From Gemmatimonadota bacterium (GTDB lineage Bacteria > JAAXHH01): a DNA stretch of 37,245 bases. The notes beneath the pieces are model-generated. The model did no database searches and had not been told where the DNA came from. It saw only the letters and a program-made list of their open reading frames with translations. Within the stretch, counting starts at the first letter, position 1; the number at the start of each line of letters is the position of its first letter. The stretch covers positions 1-37,245 of the forward strand of contig JAPOYX010000023.1 in NCBI GenBank assembly GCA_026706345.1, read 5' to 3'. This document shows, in pieces, positions 1 through 8,886 of this stretch. The translations under genes were made by a program, and so were the position numbers.

Positions 1-210
1 GAACTCCAGGAACTCATGGTCGAACTGGCACTGGTTGACCGCGAGTTGGAGGAGACATACGCCCTGCACGACCTGCGCCTGGCGCGGCTGGTTACTCATG
101 TTGATCAGGATGACGCAACGTCGATTGAACGATTCAGAAACCTGGGATTCCGCATTGAAAAGAACATGCATCCGCTATATGGAGGTTACGTGGCTATCCT
201 GGACACGTAG
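1..210 (+). CDS. C-terminal part of a GNAT-like protein, cut by the window edge
   Basis: An open frame runs in from base 1 and stops at 208-210, so only about 69 residues are visible. The segment with the motif VDQDDATSIERFRNLGF resembles the last part of GNAT acetyltransferases, where an Asn/Asp-rich stretch is followed by a helix and a LGF turn. No acetyl-CoA-binding loop is visible because the N-terminal part lies outside the window. The ATG at base 16 is probably internal. A second GNAT-like gene follows on the same strand. The family call is tentative. Confidence 0.5.
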   Translation, partial: ELQELMVELALVDRELEETYALHDLRLARLVTHVDQDDATSIERFRNLGFRIEKNMHPLYGGYVAILDT

Positions 211-336
211 GATTCCGCATGCTCTCCTATGTTTGTTCAACTTTCGGTCTACCGATCACCTTCGGCTTCAGTTGCCCGTCTGATCGGATCCGCTGATTAT
301 CTGCAGGCGATCGTAAACCCTTCGTTCACATCCACC

Positions 337-1344
337 ATGAAAATCAAAACCATCGAAATCGACCAGGCGTCCGTCCTGACGGATTTCTACAATGAGCAAT
401 TCGCGGACATGCCGTACTGCTATCCGGTAACGCCGGATGAATTCGAAACCGGCGTCCTGTGGCATGAGGAACAGGACGGCGAGCCGTACGAGGACCTGTC
501 GGACGAGTCGTTCCTGGTGGTGGAAGACGACGACGGCGCCATTGCGGGTTTCGCCCACGTGGCCATCTGCCGCAGGGGCGAGGAGGATTACCGCATCGGC
601 CTCCATCCGGTCGAAGAGTTGTTGAAGGACTGCATCGGCCTCATCCGGTTCTTTCACTACCGGGCCGGTGCGAGACCGGCGGGCCAGGCGCTCCTGGAAG
701 CGGCGGAAGCACACTTGCGTAGCTTCGGCATAGACCAGATTCGCGCTTTCAGTTACTTCGGATACCGCTTCTACCGCTTCTGTCACGCTTTCCAATCAGA
801 CAGGATGGGCCACGTGGGCGCCCTGCTCAGCATGAACGACTACCGCATAACCCGGGGGATTATCCTCCTCGAACTTCCCGATTTCACCGTACCCGATCCG
901 GTCTTGCCGGACGCTGAAGTTACGACGCGCTTCGACGTCAAGCCCGGACGGGGGAGGCTGCCCAACATGGAGTTCCAGCTCTTCCGCGGAGATCAGTGCA
1001 TTGGACACGGATTCGCGCAGTCGCTGGGAGACTTCTGCCGGTCGCCCCTGGCCCAGGAAACCTTCTACATTCCCTGGTTCTCCATCGAAGGCAGTCCGGT
1101 GGGAGGACGTGTCAGCGAGGGGGACCAGGGGAAGGGGTTCGGACGGTACATGATGGAGGTCCTGCTGCGGGAGATGCGCTGGCTCGGATACCGCCACGCC
1201 ACCACCCAGGCGAACACGGGCAGCCCCCGGCCCATTCTCCTGTACACGAACATGGGGTACCGCGTCGTAGACACCAACTACCAGTATTTCAAGGACCTTG
1301 AGAGGGAGATCCCGCTGGAGGTGTTTAAAGAGGTCGGGTTTTAG
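337..1344 (+). CDS. tandem GNAT-type N-acetyltransferase
   Basis: A 335-residue protein with two GNAT-like halves. The N-terminal half contains a strand-turn-strand FLVVEDDDGAIAGFAHVAI typical of the central GNAT sheet. The C-terminal half carries the acetyl-CoA pyrophosphate-binding loop DQGKGFGRYM (Q/R-x-x-G-x-G) followed by a closing LYTNMGYRVVDTN strand. The layout resembles two-domain acetyltransferases of the mycothiol-synthase type, but the substrate cannot be inferred. The frame is open back to an ATG at 229; I prefer 337 because the residues after it (MKIKTIEID) look like a normal N-terminus and the upstream part is low-quality sequence. No strong ribosome site is seen at either start. 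It lies immediately left of the low-GC defence island. Confidence 0.75.
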   Translation: MKIKTIEIDQASVLTDFYNEQFADMPYCYPVTPDEFETGVLWHEEQDGEPYEDLSDESFLVVEDDDGAIAGFAHVAICRRGEEDYRIGLHPVEELLKDCIGLIRFFHYRAGARPAGQALLEAAEAHLRSFGIDQIRAFSYFGYRFYRFCHAFQSDRMGHVGALLSMNDYRITRGIILLELPDFTVPDPVLPDAEVTTRFDVKPGRGRLPNMEFQLFRGDQCIGHGFAQSLGDFCRSPLAQETFYIPWFSIEGSPVGGRVSEGDQGKGFGRYMMEVLLREMRWLGYRHATTQANTGSPRPILLYTNMGYRVVDTNYQYFKDLEREIPLEVFKEVGF

Positions 1345-1591
1345 CGGTAGTGCCGAAGCGAATGAGTTCACATGCCAACGAGTATCTCCTCCTCGTGAAT
1401 CATGGAGAGCGTTGTATCATTGCCTTTACGAGTCGTACAACTCTCAGTTGATTACACTACCTATTTAGGATGTATTCCCTTATATAAATAAAGGAAATAC
1501 ATCAAGATAACTTGGTCGGATGGAAATATCCGAATAACAACAACCGAACATGAAGTTGGAAAACCACCAGGCCAACACTACTGTACAGCGC
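1345..1591. other. AT-richer intergenic stretch at the left boundary of the island
   Basis: No coding frame with recognisable protein similarity was seen. Composition drops visibly in GC compared with the GNAT gene to the left, with a run such as ttatataaataaag near 1481. It grades into the helicase remains that begin near 1592. No direct repeat, tRNA or integrase marking an island end was found here. Confidence 0.4.
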
Positions 1592-2088
1592 GTTGTACAT
1601 GATAAAATCGTGACAGTAGCACGGGGGCAATGGCATGATTCCGATACACTCGAGTAAACCTGTAAGGCGCTCATGGTCACGGTAGCTTATAAGCTTCTGT
1701 CTCGCGACGCTGAGTCGCGCCTTGTAATTACCGAGACGAGCCGACCGTGGAGTTCGATGGCGATAGCGCGCTGTTCCAACTGGTATACGAAGCACAGTGA
1801 ATCTGTCTGGCACATGTCTTGATCCCGTGCTTGCCGTGCACAACTAGATAGTCGAGTCATTGCCGCATCAGACTACTGCCGTATACGTATCATTACTGCT
1901 CATTCAGCCCCTTCGCTTCCTGCTGCCCAACGATCTCGGCGCCGGAAAGAACATGATGACGGGGCTCCTCATCAAAGGAGTCGATCACCCGAGGCGATCT
2001 TCAGCGCTGCCTAGTCGTCTGCCTAAGTAGTTTTGCGGAGCAGTGGTAGGACGAACTGAACCGAAGATTCCAACTGCCGTGCGAGAAT
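1592..2088 (+). pseudogene. decayed SNF2-family helicase fragment (DISARM DrmD/HepA-like)
   Basis: Reading across frames recovers one ordered helicase N-terminal region. At 1673-1750 one frame gives YKLLSRDAESRLVI. After a 1-base shift near 1750 another gives FDGDSALFQLVYEA, then a TGA at 1798 and ICLAH. After a second shift near 1818 a third gives DPVLAVHN, a TAG at 1845, [13 protein letters not shown] (the Q-motif), [19 protein letters not shown] (a degraded Walker A region) and LLIKG. After a third shift near 1990 the sequence reads [17 protein letters not shown], a TAG at 2047, DELNRRFQLPCEN, and a TAG at 2089. These match in order the start of SNF2-type helicases found beside DUF1156 methyltransferases. 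The Walker A Lys-Thr is now Lys-Asn. At least three frameshifts and three stops make it non-functional. Its 3' part is missing. The segment before 1673 is the least certain. Confidence 0.72.
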
Positions 2089-2100
2089 TAGAAGTTACAG

Positions 2101-2514
2101 AAACTCCCCAAGGCGAAAACACCCAATATCGCGGGTATGGCACAAGCCGGTATCTTAGAAGCGAAGTCTGGCCATATTCGCCTGCGCCAACCAGAGGAAC
2201 TGCCGGAGGACTGGAATTCTAACCTCGACACTCGGCTGACCGCCTGGAAGATGGTCCATTACTTAGTGCGTGTGTTGGAGTCAAGCAGCAAGAGTGCCGC
2301 GGCCGAGTTAACCGTCGTACTTGGTGTCAGAACCGAACTCGCATGCGAGTTGTGTTGTCGATTTTACACACCGTGTGAACTCAAGAAATAGCCAGCCAAG
2401 GCACAGTCTTACAACGACTTGGTGCAGAGCTGGCTGGAGATCAACTACTTGTTGCGAGAGGAACAGAAGTTCGACGCGGAACAAACTACCCTATTCGTCG
2501 GTGAGGCAAATTGA
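2101..2514 (+). pseudogene. C-terminal remnant of a DUF1156-type adenine DNA methyltransferase
   Basis: The frame from 2101 gives a segment with RLRQPEELPEDW, then LTAWKMVHYLVRVLE, then ELCCRFYTPCELKK and a TAG at 2389-2391. The same frame continues without a break as AKAQSYNDLVQSWLEINYLL and ends in TGA at 2512-2514. This is the characteristic tail of DUF1156 methyltransferases (PEELP-W, V-H-L-R-LE, RLY-CE-K, AYN-LV-SW-EI). All catalytic parts (DUF1156 domain, DPPY motif) are missing, so it is 5'-truncated as well as interrupted. It is fused almost directly to the helicase remains, so a multi-kilobase deletion probably joined them. The next gene starts 34 bases after the final stop, as expected inside an operon. 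An 84-residue ORF from 2137 could be called here by software but is probably not a functional gene. Confidence 0.75.
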
Positions 2515-2548
2515 AAACTGGCCGCTTACGGTCCACAGGAGTAACGAA

Positions 2549-5260
2549 ATGGAGATTACGAACAACAGTCCTGCGCATTTCCAAACCAATGCGGTCGGTG
2601 CAGTGTTCCACCGTTGTGCGCTTCAAGTCAACCCGCACCACTACAGTGAGACCTATCGGGGACAGGCAGAACCTGGTGATGCTGCCACGCATGCAGAGGA
2701 CATTGTTAAGAAAGCTCTGGCGCAACGAGTCTCAGTACTGGCGATAACAGATCACAACGATGTGGGCAGTGTGCCGGCGTTTCGGGCAGCGGCAGCAGAG
2801 CGTGGTGTGTATATCTTTCCCGGCTTCGAGTTGTCGTCGAAAGAGGGTGTGCATGTCCTCTGTATCTATCCCCCGGACTCCCATCAGGATCAGCTCGGAC
2901 GTTACCTTGGCGAGTTCGGCATCACCAATACGAAGCGGTCGTCGGATCTCTCGTCGATGAACTTTGTGGACATCCTTACGAAAGTGCGAGAACAGGGCGG
3001 AGTGACCATCGCCGCACATGTGACCAGTGACCAAGGAGGAATGCTTAAGGTCCTGAGTGGGCAGGCCCGGATTCACGCGTGGAGAAACGAACATCTCCTT
3101 GCGATCCAGATTCCGGGTTCGGTGGACGATCTACCGCAGGACCTGCGCCAGATCGTCGTAAACAAGAACCCGGACTACCGTCGAAACGATGCTGCCGAGG
3201 AGAAACTTGCCGTCGCGGCAATCAACGCCAAGGACATCGTCAGACCGGAAGATCTTGAAGACCACTCCGCAACATGCTGGATTAAAATGTCGGAAGTGAG
3301 CATCGAGGGTTTGCGGCAAGCCTTCCTCGACCCGGGCTCACGCATTCGGATCAATCCTAAGGAGGGGAAACTGGAACCTGAGGAACACGCCGAATTGCTT
3401 TCTCTGGCCTGGGAAGGAGGATTCCTGGACGGTGCGAATTTGGGCTTCAACCCTAATCTGAATGTACTCGTAGGCGGACGCGGCACAGGTAAATCCACGA
3501 TAGTCGAGAGCATCCGAGCTGTCCTCGGGCTGGATGCCGTCGGCGATGAAGCGAACAAAGCCCACGAAGGAATCGTCCGATACGTGTTGCGAAACGGGAC
3601 AAAGATTACACTGCGGGTCCGCACCTACAGACCGGCGGTTCGAGACTACTGTATCGAACGAACAATTCCCAACCCTCCTCTCGTCAAGGACGATAAGGGC
3701 GAGGTGTCCAACTTGTCACCAGCGGATATCTTGCCACGCATTGAGGTTTTTGGACAGCACGAGATATCAGAGTTGGCTAAAAGCCGTGAAAAACTCACAC
3801 GTCTACTCGACCGGTTCATGGAACACGACGACGCTACACCTCGTCGCAGTGCCGACGTACGGCGCGAACTAGAAAAAAACAGGCGGAGTATCATTGAGAC
3901 GCAGGCTGAACTGAAACAAATCGAGGAGCGCCTAGCAGCGCTACCGGGACTTGAAGAGACGCTTGTACAGTTTAAGGAAGCCGGACTAGAGGATCGCCTG
4001 AAGGAACAGAGTCTACTAGTGCGCGAAGAACAGATTTTTGTGTCTATACCAGATCGTCTTGCAACTTATCACGAATGCCTGGAGAATCTGAAGCGCGAAC
4101 TCCCCGTCGACCGAACTTTCCTCTCTACCAAAGCGCTCGAGGATCTACCGACGAGAGAGATTCTGGTTCGTTTGAATGGCGTGTTCGAACATCTCGATGC
4201 GGAAATCGCAGCCGTAGTCCAATCGCTGGAATCTGCTTTGCAACGCGCCGAGCGAGGTGTGAATGACGTACGCTCCGAGTGGAATTCTCGCAAGCAGGAG
4301 GTGCAAGCAGCTTACGAAAAGATCCTACGCGAACTGCAGAAGTCGCATGTCGATGGTGAGGAGTTTATCCGCTTACGTCGTCAGATAGAAGGTTTGCGCC
4401 CATTGCGCGAAAGCCAGACATCACTTCGGCGCATGGAGAAAGAGCAGTCCGACCGACGGCGGAAACTGCTCGCCGAGTGGGAGGACTTGAAGGGCAAGGC
4501 GTTTCGTCAATTAGATCGCGCGGCAAAGAAGGTCAACCGGCAGTTGGAGGGTCGCGTACTGGTCGAAGTGACGGCTGCAGGCGATCGAGAGCCTTTGTTC
4601 GAAATCTTGCGTGACGACATCGGTGGCCGACTTTCCGAGGCAATAAATGCCTTGGACGAATTGCACGACCTGTCGCTCACACAGTTCGTGAACGTCTGCC
4701 GAGAAGGAGTGGAGGCCGTAGAGGATACATACGACAACATCCCGCATGCGCAAGCCGAACGTCTGGCACAGGCGGACGTAGGGTTATTGATGCGCATCGA
4801 AGAACTGGATTTGCCAACAACCACGGTGATCCGACTTAATACTGCACAACAGGGTGAGGCACCATCATGGCAGACACTTGAGGAACTTTCCACTGGCCAG
4901 AAGGCGACAGCGGTACTTTTGTTACTGTTGCTCGAATCCGACACACCTTTGGTCGTCGATCAGCCGGAAGATGACCTCGATAATCGCTTTATCACCGAGG
5001 GGGTCGTACCGCGCATGCGCGCGGAGAAACAACAGCGTCAGTTCGTTTTCTCCACGCACAATGCCAACATTCCAGTGTTGGGCGATGCCGAACTTATTGT
5101 TGGACTCACAGCCTCAGGTGAAGCCGAAGGAGGTCACGCACGAATAGCGCCGGAACATGTCGGTTCCATTGACCATCGGAAGGTGTGCGAACTAATTGAG
5201 AAAATACTGGAAGGTGGTAAGGACGCTTTCGAGCGGCGGCGTCGGAAATACGGATTCTGA
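2549..5260 (+). CDS. TrlF-type PHP-AAA (SMC-like) ATPase
   Basis: A 903-residue protein. Residues about 18-165 form a PHP-phosphoesterase-like domain: a RCALQVNPHHY segment, ITDHND at 66-71 and AAHVTSD at 155-161 supply the usual His/Asp metal positions. Walker A is VGGRGTGKST near 308-317. Residues about 430-650 are rich in Glu/Lys/Arg/Leu and predicted coiled coil. The ABC-type signature LSTGQKAT is at 780-787, Walker B LVVDQPEDD at 803-811 and the H-loop STHNAN at 835-840. This is the architecture of TrlF-family AAA-like ATPases, implying an SMC/Rad50-like nucleotide switch driving a phosphoesterase or nuclease-like domain. The frame is open from 2321, but ATG 2549 has AGGAG 7 bases upstream and precedes the first conserved residues. 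It lies between methyltransferase and DUF499 remnants and 21 bases before the AlbA_2 gene. A defence role is inferred from this context. Confidence 0.88.
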   Translation: MEITNNSPAHFQTNAVGAVFHRCALQVNPHHYSETYRGQAEPGDAATHAEDIVKKALAQRVSVLAITDHNDVGSVPAFRAAAAERGVYIFPGFELSSKEGVHVLCIYPPDSHQDQLGRYLGEFGITNTKRSSDLSSMNFVDILTKVREQGGVTIAAHVTSDQGGMLKVLSGQARIHAWRNEHLLAIQIPGSVDDLPQDLRQIVVNKNPDYRRNDAAEEKLAVAAINAKDIVRPEDLEDHSATCWIKMSEVSIEGLRQAFLDPGSRIRINPKEGKLEPEEHAELLSLAWEGGFLDGANLGFNPNLNVLVGGRGTGKSTIVESIRAVLGLDAVGDEANKAHEGIVRYVLRNGTKITLRVRTYRPAVRDYCIERTIPNPPLVKDDKGEVSNLSPADILPRIEVFGQHEISELAKSREKLTRLLDRFMEHDDATPRRSADVRRELEKNRRSIIETQAELKQIEERLAALPGLEETLVQFKEAGLEDRLKEQSLLVREEQIFVSIPDRLATYHECLENLKRELPVDRTFLSTKALEDLPTREILVRLNGVFEHLDAEIAAVVQSLESALQRAERGVNDVRSEWNSRKQEVQAAYEKILRELQKSHVDGEEFIRLRRQIEGLRPLRESQTSLRRMEKEQSDRRRKLLAEWEDLKGKAFRQLDRAAKKVNRQLEGRVLVEVTAAGDREPLFEILRDDIGGRLSEAINALDELHDLSLTQFVNVCREGVEAVEDTYDNIPHAQAERLAQADVGLLMRIEELDLPTTTVIRLNTAQQGEAPSWQTLEELSTGQKATAVLLLLLLESDTPLVVDQPEDDLDNRFITEGVVPRMRAEKQQRQFVFSTHNANIPVLGDAELIVGLTASGEAEGGHARIAPEHVGSIDHRKVCELIEKILEGGKDAFERRRRKYGF

Positions 5261-5281
5261 ACAGATGCGAGAGGGTACGAA

Positions 5282-6625
5282 ATGAATCTAACCGAACTGG
5301 CCGAGTTGATTCACAACGATGAGAATTCCGGTGTTGAATTCAAGCGTGACGACATTACACCACAGAAATTGGCCAAGGAGATGGCCGCGCTACTCAACTT
5401 TGAGGGCGGTCATATCTTGCTGGGGGTAGAGAAGGACAAAAGCGTGTCGGGTTTGACTAGAGAGCGTGATAAAGCCGAGGAGTGGGTAATGGAGGTAGCA
5501 CGTGTGCATCTTCGCCCTGCGGCTATTCCGTTTTGGGAAACACTCGACTGGGGAGACGGAAAAACCGTGGGTATTGTGTCCCTTCCAGTTGACGCACCCG
5601 ACAAGCCATATAAGTACAGACGAGGCTCGGCGTGGGTCACCCAGATACGTGTTGGTACAAATTCGCGTGTTGCGACCGATGAAGAAGAGGCACGCCTGTA
5701 CATGCAGTCGGGACGTCTGCAGTACGATCGAAAACCGATCCCCGGGGCCAGCCTAGATGATTTCGACATGCGTCGGTTGCTGAACTACTTTCGGGATGTA
5801 CGCCGTCAATCTTTTCCCCAAGCGGATGACTACGAAGGCTGGACTCGTCCGCTCGTTAATACCGAATTCATGTACGAACACAACGGACGACCGATACCCA
5901 GTGCGGGCGGACTACTGCTGTTCGGTGTACGACCCAAGAAATACCTACCTCAGGCCGGGATCAGCGCTGTTGCCTATTCGGGTATCGAAAAAGACTACGA
6001 TGCCAAGGAGCGAGCAACGCTGACAGGTGCGGTAGTTTCTCTTTTTCCCGCCACGCATGCCGAAACAGTGCCGGACTATTCGGACTTACCAACAACATTC
6101 ACTGAGGCTGGTAATGTCGTAGAGGTAGGTGTTATTGATCAGGCGATGGACTTTGTCCGCCGCAATACCACGATCGAATCCTCAATCCACAGCGGAGGAC
6201 AACGCTTAGAGCGCTGGGACTATCCAATCGAAGCCATCCGAGAGGCTATCGTTAATGCCATCGCTCATCGAGACTACACCATCGGCGTGATGGACATCGA
6301 ACTATCGATTTACTCGGACCGATTGGAGGTTATTTCTCCTGGACGTTTGCCAAACACGGTCACCGTTGATAAGATGCGTGCAGGTTATCGAGCTTCGCGA
6401 AACGAGCTTATCAAAGAGGTTCTGCGCGACTACCGGTACGTAGAGGCCACAGGTTTAGGCGTACCACGCAAGATAATTGCTGGGATGCGGGCACACAACA
6501 ACACCGAGCCGGATCTTATCGAGGAAGATAGCCGGTTTATCGTGCGCTTGTGGAAACATCGCCACGAAGCCATTGTGGCCGATCATTTTGAAGGAGAGAC
6601 CTATAGTGGCCATCACCAATCATAA
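5282..6625 (+). CDS. AlbA_2 (Schlafen AAA_4-type) and HATPase-like ATP-binding protein
   Basis: A 447-residue protein. The N-terminal AlbA_2 domain is clear: VEFKRDD at 18-24, then KEMAALLNFEGGHILLGVEK at about 32-51. The C-terminal part has the COG2865-type ATPase N-box EAIREAIVNAIAHRDY at 317-332 and LEVISPGRLP further on, ending with TGLGVPRKI. Such proteins bind nucleic acid through AlbA_2 and nucleotide through the GHKL-like fold. Some are annotated as transcriptional regulators and many occur in phage-defence clusters. GAGAGG lies just upstream of the ATG. It follows the PHP-ATPase gene after 21 bases, and its end overlaps the start of the DUF499 remnant by 20 bases, so the genes were translationally coupled. 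The frame is intact, in contrast to the genes around the pair. Confidence 0.85.
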   Translation: MNLTELAELIHNDENSGVEFKRDDITPQKLAKEMAALLNFEGGHILLGVEKDKSVSGLTRERDKAEEWVMEVARVHLRPAAIPFWETLDWGDGKTVGIVSLPVDAPDKPYKYRRGSAWVTQIRVGTNSRVATDEEEARLYMQSGRLQYDRKPIPGASLDDFDMRRLLNYFRDVRRQSFPQADDYEGWTRPLVNTEFMYEHNGRPIPSAGGLLLFGVRPKKYLPQAGISAVAYSGIEKDYDAKERATLTGAVVSLFPATHAETVPDYSDLPTTFTEAGNVVEVGVIDQAMDFVRRNTTIESSIHSGGQRLERWDYPIEAIREAIVNAIAHRDYTIGVMDIELSIYSDRLEVISPGRLPNTVTVDKMRAGYRASRNELIKEVLRDYRYVEATGLGVPRKIIAGMRAHNNTEPDLIEEDSRFIVRLWKHRHEAIVADHFEGETYSGHHQS

Positions 6626-6695
6626 ACGGGTCGGCAAAGCTCTGTACTTGAACTTAAACAATTACGATGTGTTTTCAATGTCAAACCATTCCTAA
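6606..6695 (+). pseudogene. cut-off start of a DUF499/Swt1-HEPN gene
   Basis: A GTG at 6606 sits about 8 bases after AAGGAGAG (6591-6598) and opens a frame reading M-AITNHKRVGKAL. This closely resembles the conserved N-terminus of Swt1-HEPN/DUF499 ATPases, which are usual neighbours of DUF1156 methyltransferases. After the Leu at 6642-6644 the similarity ends, and the frame closes at TAA 6693-6695 after only 29 codons. The intact protein would be about 1000 residues. I read this as a deletion junction: ribosome site and first 13 codons survive, the rest is gone. Bases 6696-6791 up to the transketolase stop hold nothing recognisable. Identification from 13 residues is necessarily uncertain. 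Confidence 0.55.
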
Positions 6696-6791
6696 TAAAG
6701 ACGAGGTAAAGGGATTTAAACATTCCCAAGATGGGGTTTGTACACATTCATAGTAAAGCAACACGTGGCGGTGAAGATCAGCGCCTTCCGT

Positions 6792-8804
6792 TCACCTACC
6801 AGATGTGACCAGCTTCTTCGCCCTGTCGACGATATTTGCCGCGGTGAAGCCCAGGTTCTCGAACGCGACGTCACCGGGTGCCGAGGCACCGAAGCGTTCC
6901 AGGCCGATGACGTCGCCTCGCGGACCCACGTACCGCTCCCAGCCCAGTGTGACGCCGGGTTCCACGGCTAGGCGCGTGGAGACCGACGCCGGGAGCACGG
7001 ACTCCCGGTATTCCTCGGTCTGCGCTTCGAACAACTCCCAACTCGGCATGCTCACGACACGCGCCGCCAGGCCTTCGTCGGCCAGCGCGTCCCGGGCTTC
7101 GAGGGCCAGACAGACCTCGGACCCGGAGGCGATGAGGATCACGTCCGGCCGTCCGTCGGGATCGGCCAGCACGTAGGCGCCCCGGTGCAGGCCGTCGGCG
7201 GGCGCGAGTCCCGCCCGGTCCAGCACGGGGAGTTTCTGGCGGGTCAACAGCAGTGCGACCGGGCCGTCCTTTCCGCGCAGCGTGGCCACCCACGCCTCCG
7301 CCGTCTCGGCGGCGTCGGCCGGCCGGATGAGGGTCAGATTGGGGATCGCCCGCAACGCCATGTAATGCTCGATGGGCTGGTGGGTCGGACCGTCCTCACC
7401 CAGTCCCACGCTGTCGTGGGTGAAGACGTAGACCGGCGCGATGCCCATCAGGGCCGCGAGACGGATGGCGGGACGCATGTAGTCCGAGAAAACGAGGAAG
7501 GTGCCGGAGTAGGGACGCAGCCCGCCGTGGAGCGCCATCCCGTTCAGAGCGGCGGCCATGGCGTGTTCACGCACGCCGAAGTGCAGGTTGCGGCCTTCGT
7601 AATTGCCTGCGGCATAGTTCGTTTCGGCCTCCACCATGGTGTTGTTGGACCCGGCCAGGTCCGCCGACCCGCCCAGCAAGCCGGGGACGCGTTGGGACAG
7701 GGCGTTGATGGTCACACCCGAGGCCTGCCGCGTAGCCATGGGGGCCTGGTCGGAGGAGAAGGACGGCAGGTTCTCGTCCCAGCCGGCCGGCAGTTCGCCG
7801 TCCATGGCCTGTTGCCAGGACTCCGCCAGGTCCGGGAAGGCGGCCGCGTAGGCATCAAAGGCCTGGCGCCACGCCAGTTCCCATCCCTTGCCGTACAGGA
7901 CCATCTGCTGGAAATAGGCACGTACGTCGTCGGGTACCAGAAACTTCGGCTCCAGAGGCCAGCCGAGGTTCTGCTTGGTCAGTTCCACCTCTTCCTCACC
8001 CAGGGGTTCGCCGTGAGCTTTCGACGTACCCGCCTTGTTGGGACTGCCGTATCCGATGACCGTGCGGCACAGGATGATCGAGGGCCGGTCCGTCTCCTGC
8101 CGCGCCAGCTCCAGCGCCGCTTCGACCCGGGCGAGGTCGTTGCCGTCCATTACCCGCTGTACGTGCCATCCGTAGGCGTCGAACCGCAGGCCCGTGTTTT
8201 CGGAGAAAGCCAAGTGCATATCGCTATCTATCGTGACTTGGTTGTCCAAATAGAGGACGATCAGCCGGCCGAGTCCAAGGTGACCGGCCAGAGAGCAGGC
8301 CTCGGAGGCGACGCCCTCCATCATGTCGCCGTCGCTGGCGATCACGTAGGTGTGGTGGTTGACGATCTCGTGGCCGGCGCGGTTGTACCGGGCCGCCAGG
8401 TGGGCCTCGGCCATGGCCATGCCCACCGCCGTGGCGATGCCCTGGCCCAGGGGCCCCGTGGTCGTCTCCACGCCGGGCGTATCGCCGTACTCCGGGTGGC
8501 CGGGCGTCTGGCTCTCCCACTGCCGGAAGTTCCTGATCTCTTCGAGGGGCAGGTCGTACCCCGTGAGGTGGAGCATGGCGTAGAGGAGCATGGACCCGTG
8601 TCCGCCGGAAAGCACGAAGCGGTCCCGGTTCGCCCAGTCCGGATTCGTCGGGTTGTACCGCATGAGGCGCGTCCACAGCACGTAGGCGATGGGCGCCGCT
8701 TCCATGGGCAGTCCGGGATGGCCGCTGTTGGCCTGCTGCACGGCATCGACGGCCAGCATGCGTATGGTGTTGATACAGCGTTGCTCGAGATCGTTCACTG
8801 ACAC
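6792..8804 (-). CDS. tkt: transketolase
   Basis: About 670 residues, the normal length for bacterial transketolase, a thiamine-diphosphate enzyme of the non-oxidative pentose phosphate pathway that moves two-carbon units between ketoses and aldoses. Visible motifs include [12 protein letters not shown] near the N-terminus, [12 protein letters not shown], the ThDP-binding ASDGDMMEG with a downstream LDNQ, and [20 protein letters not shown] with the catalytic Glu. The frame extends to an ATG at 8858, but a GTG at 8804 with AAAAGGA about 8 bases upstream, just before [16 protein letters not shown], fits family length better. It lies 82 bases downstream of the FGGY kinase on the same strand, so the two are probably co-transcribed. 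The island remnants abut its 3' end. Confidence 0.95.
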   Translation of the reverse strand: MSVNDLEQRCINTIRMLAVDAVQQANSGHPGLPMEAAPIAYVLWTRLMRYNPTNPDWANRDRFVLSGGHGSMLLYAMLHLTGYDLPLEEIRNFRQWESQTPGHPEYGDTPGVETTTGPLGQGIATAVGMAMAEAHLAARYNRAGHEIVNHHTYVIASDGDMMEGVASEACSLAGHLGLGRLIVLYLDNQVTIDSDMHLAFSENTGLRFDAYGWHVQRVMDGNDLARVEAALELARQETDRPSIILCRTVIGYGSPNKAGTSKAHGEPLGEEEVELTKQNLGWPLEPKFLVPDDVRAYFQQMVLYGKGWELAWRQAFDAYAAAFPDLAESWQQAMDGELPAGWDENLPSFSSDQAPMATRQASGVTINALSQRVPGLLGGSADLAGSNNTMVEAETNYAAGNYEGRNLHFGVREHAMAAALNGMALHGGLRPYSGTFLVFSDYMRPAIRLAALMGIAPVYVFTHDSVGLGEDGPTHQPIEHYMALRAIPNLTLIRPADAAETAEAWVATLRGKDGPVALLLTRQKLPVLDRAGLAPADGLHRGAYVLADPDGRPDVILIASGSEVCLALEARDALADEGLAARVVSMPSWELFEAQTEEYRESVLPASVSTRLAVEPGVTLGWERYVGPRGDVIGLERFGASAPGDVAFENLGFTAANIVDRAKKLVTSGR

Positions 8805-8886
8805 GGTCTGAGTCCTTTTCGGTTCGTTGTTCCGCCAGTACTGTGGTGGCCGGTCCAAATGCCCGTTAAAGATACAACCCGCCTCC

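Noticed and set aside
2137-2391. An 84-residue ORF as a functional small gene
   Set aside because: The conserved reading frame continues through its TAG stop and the upstream catalytic part is missing, so it is a methyltransferase remnant.
7185-8801. Long plus-strand ORF of 538 codons opposite the transketolase
   Set aside because: It is the antisense shadow of a clear transketolase gene in high-GC DNA and shows no protein motif.
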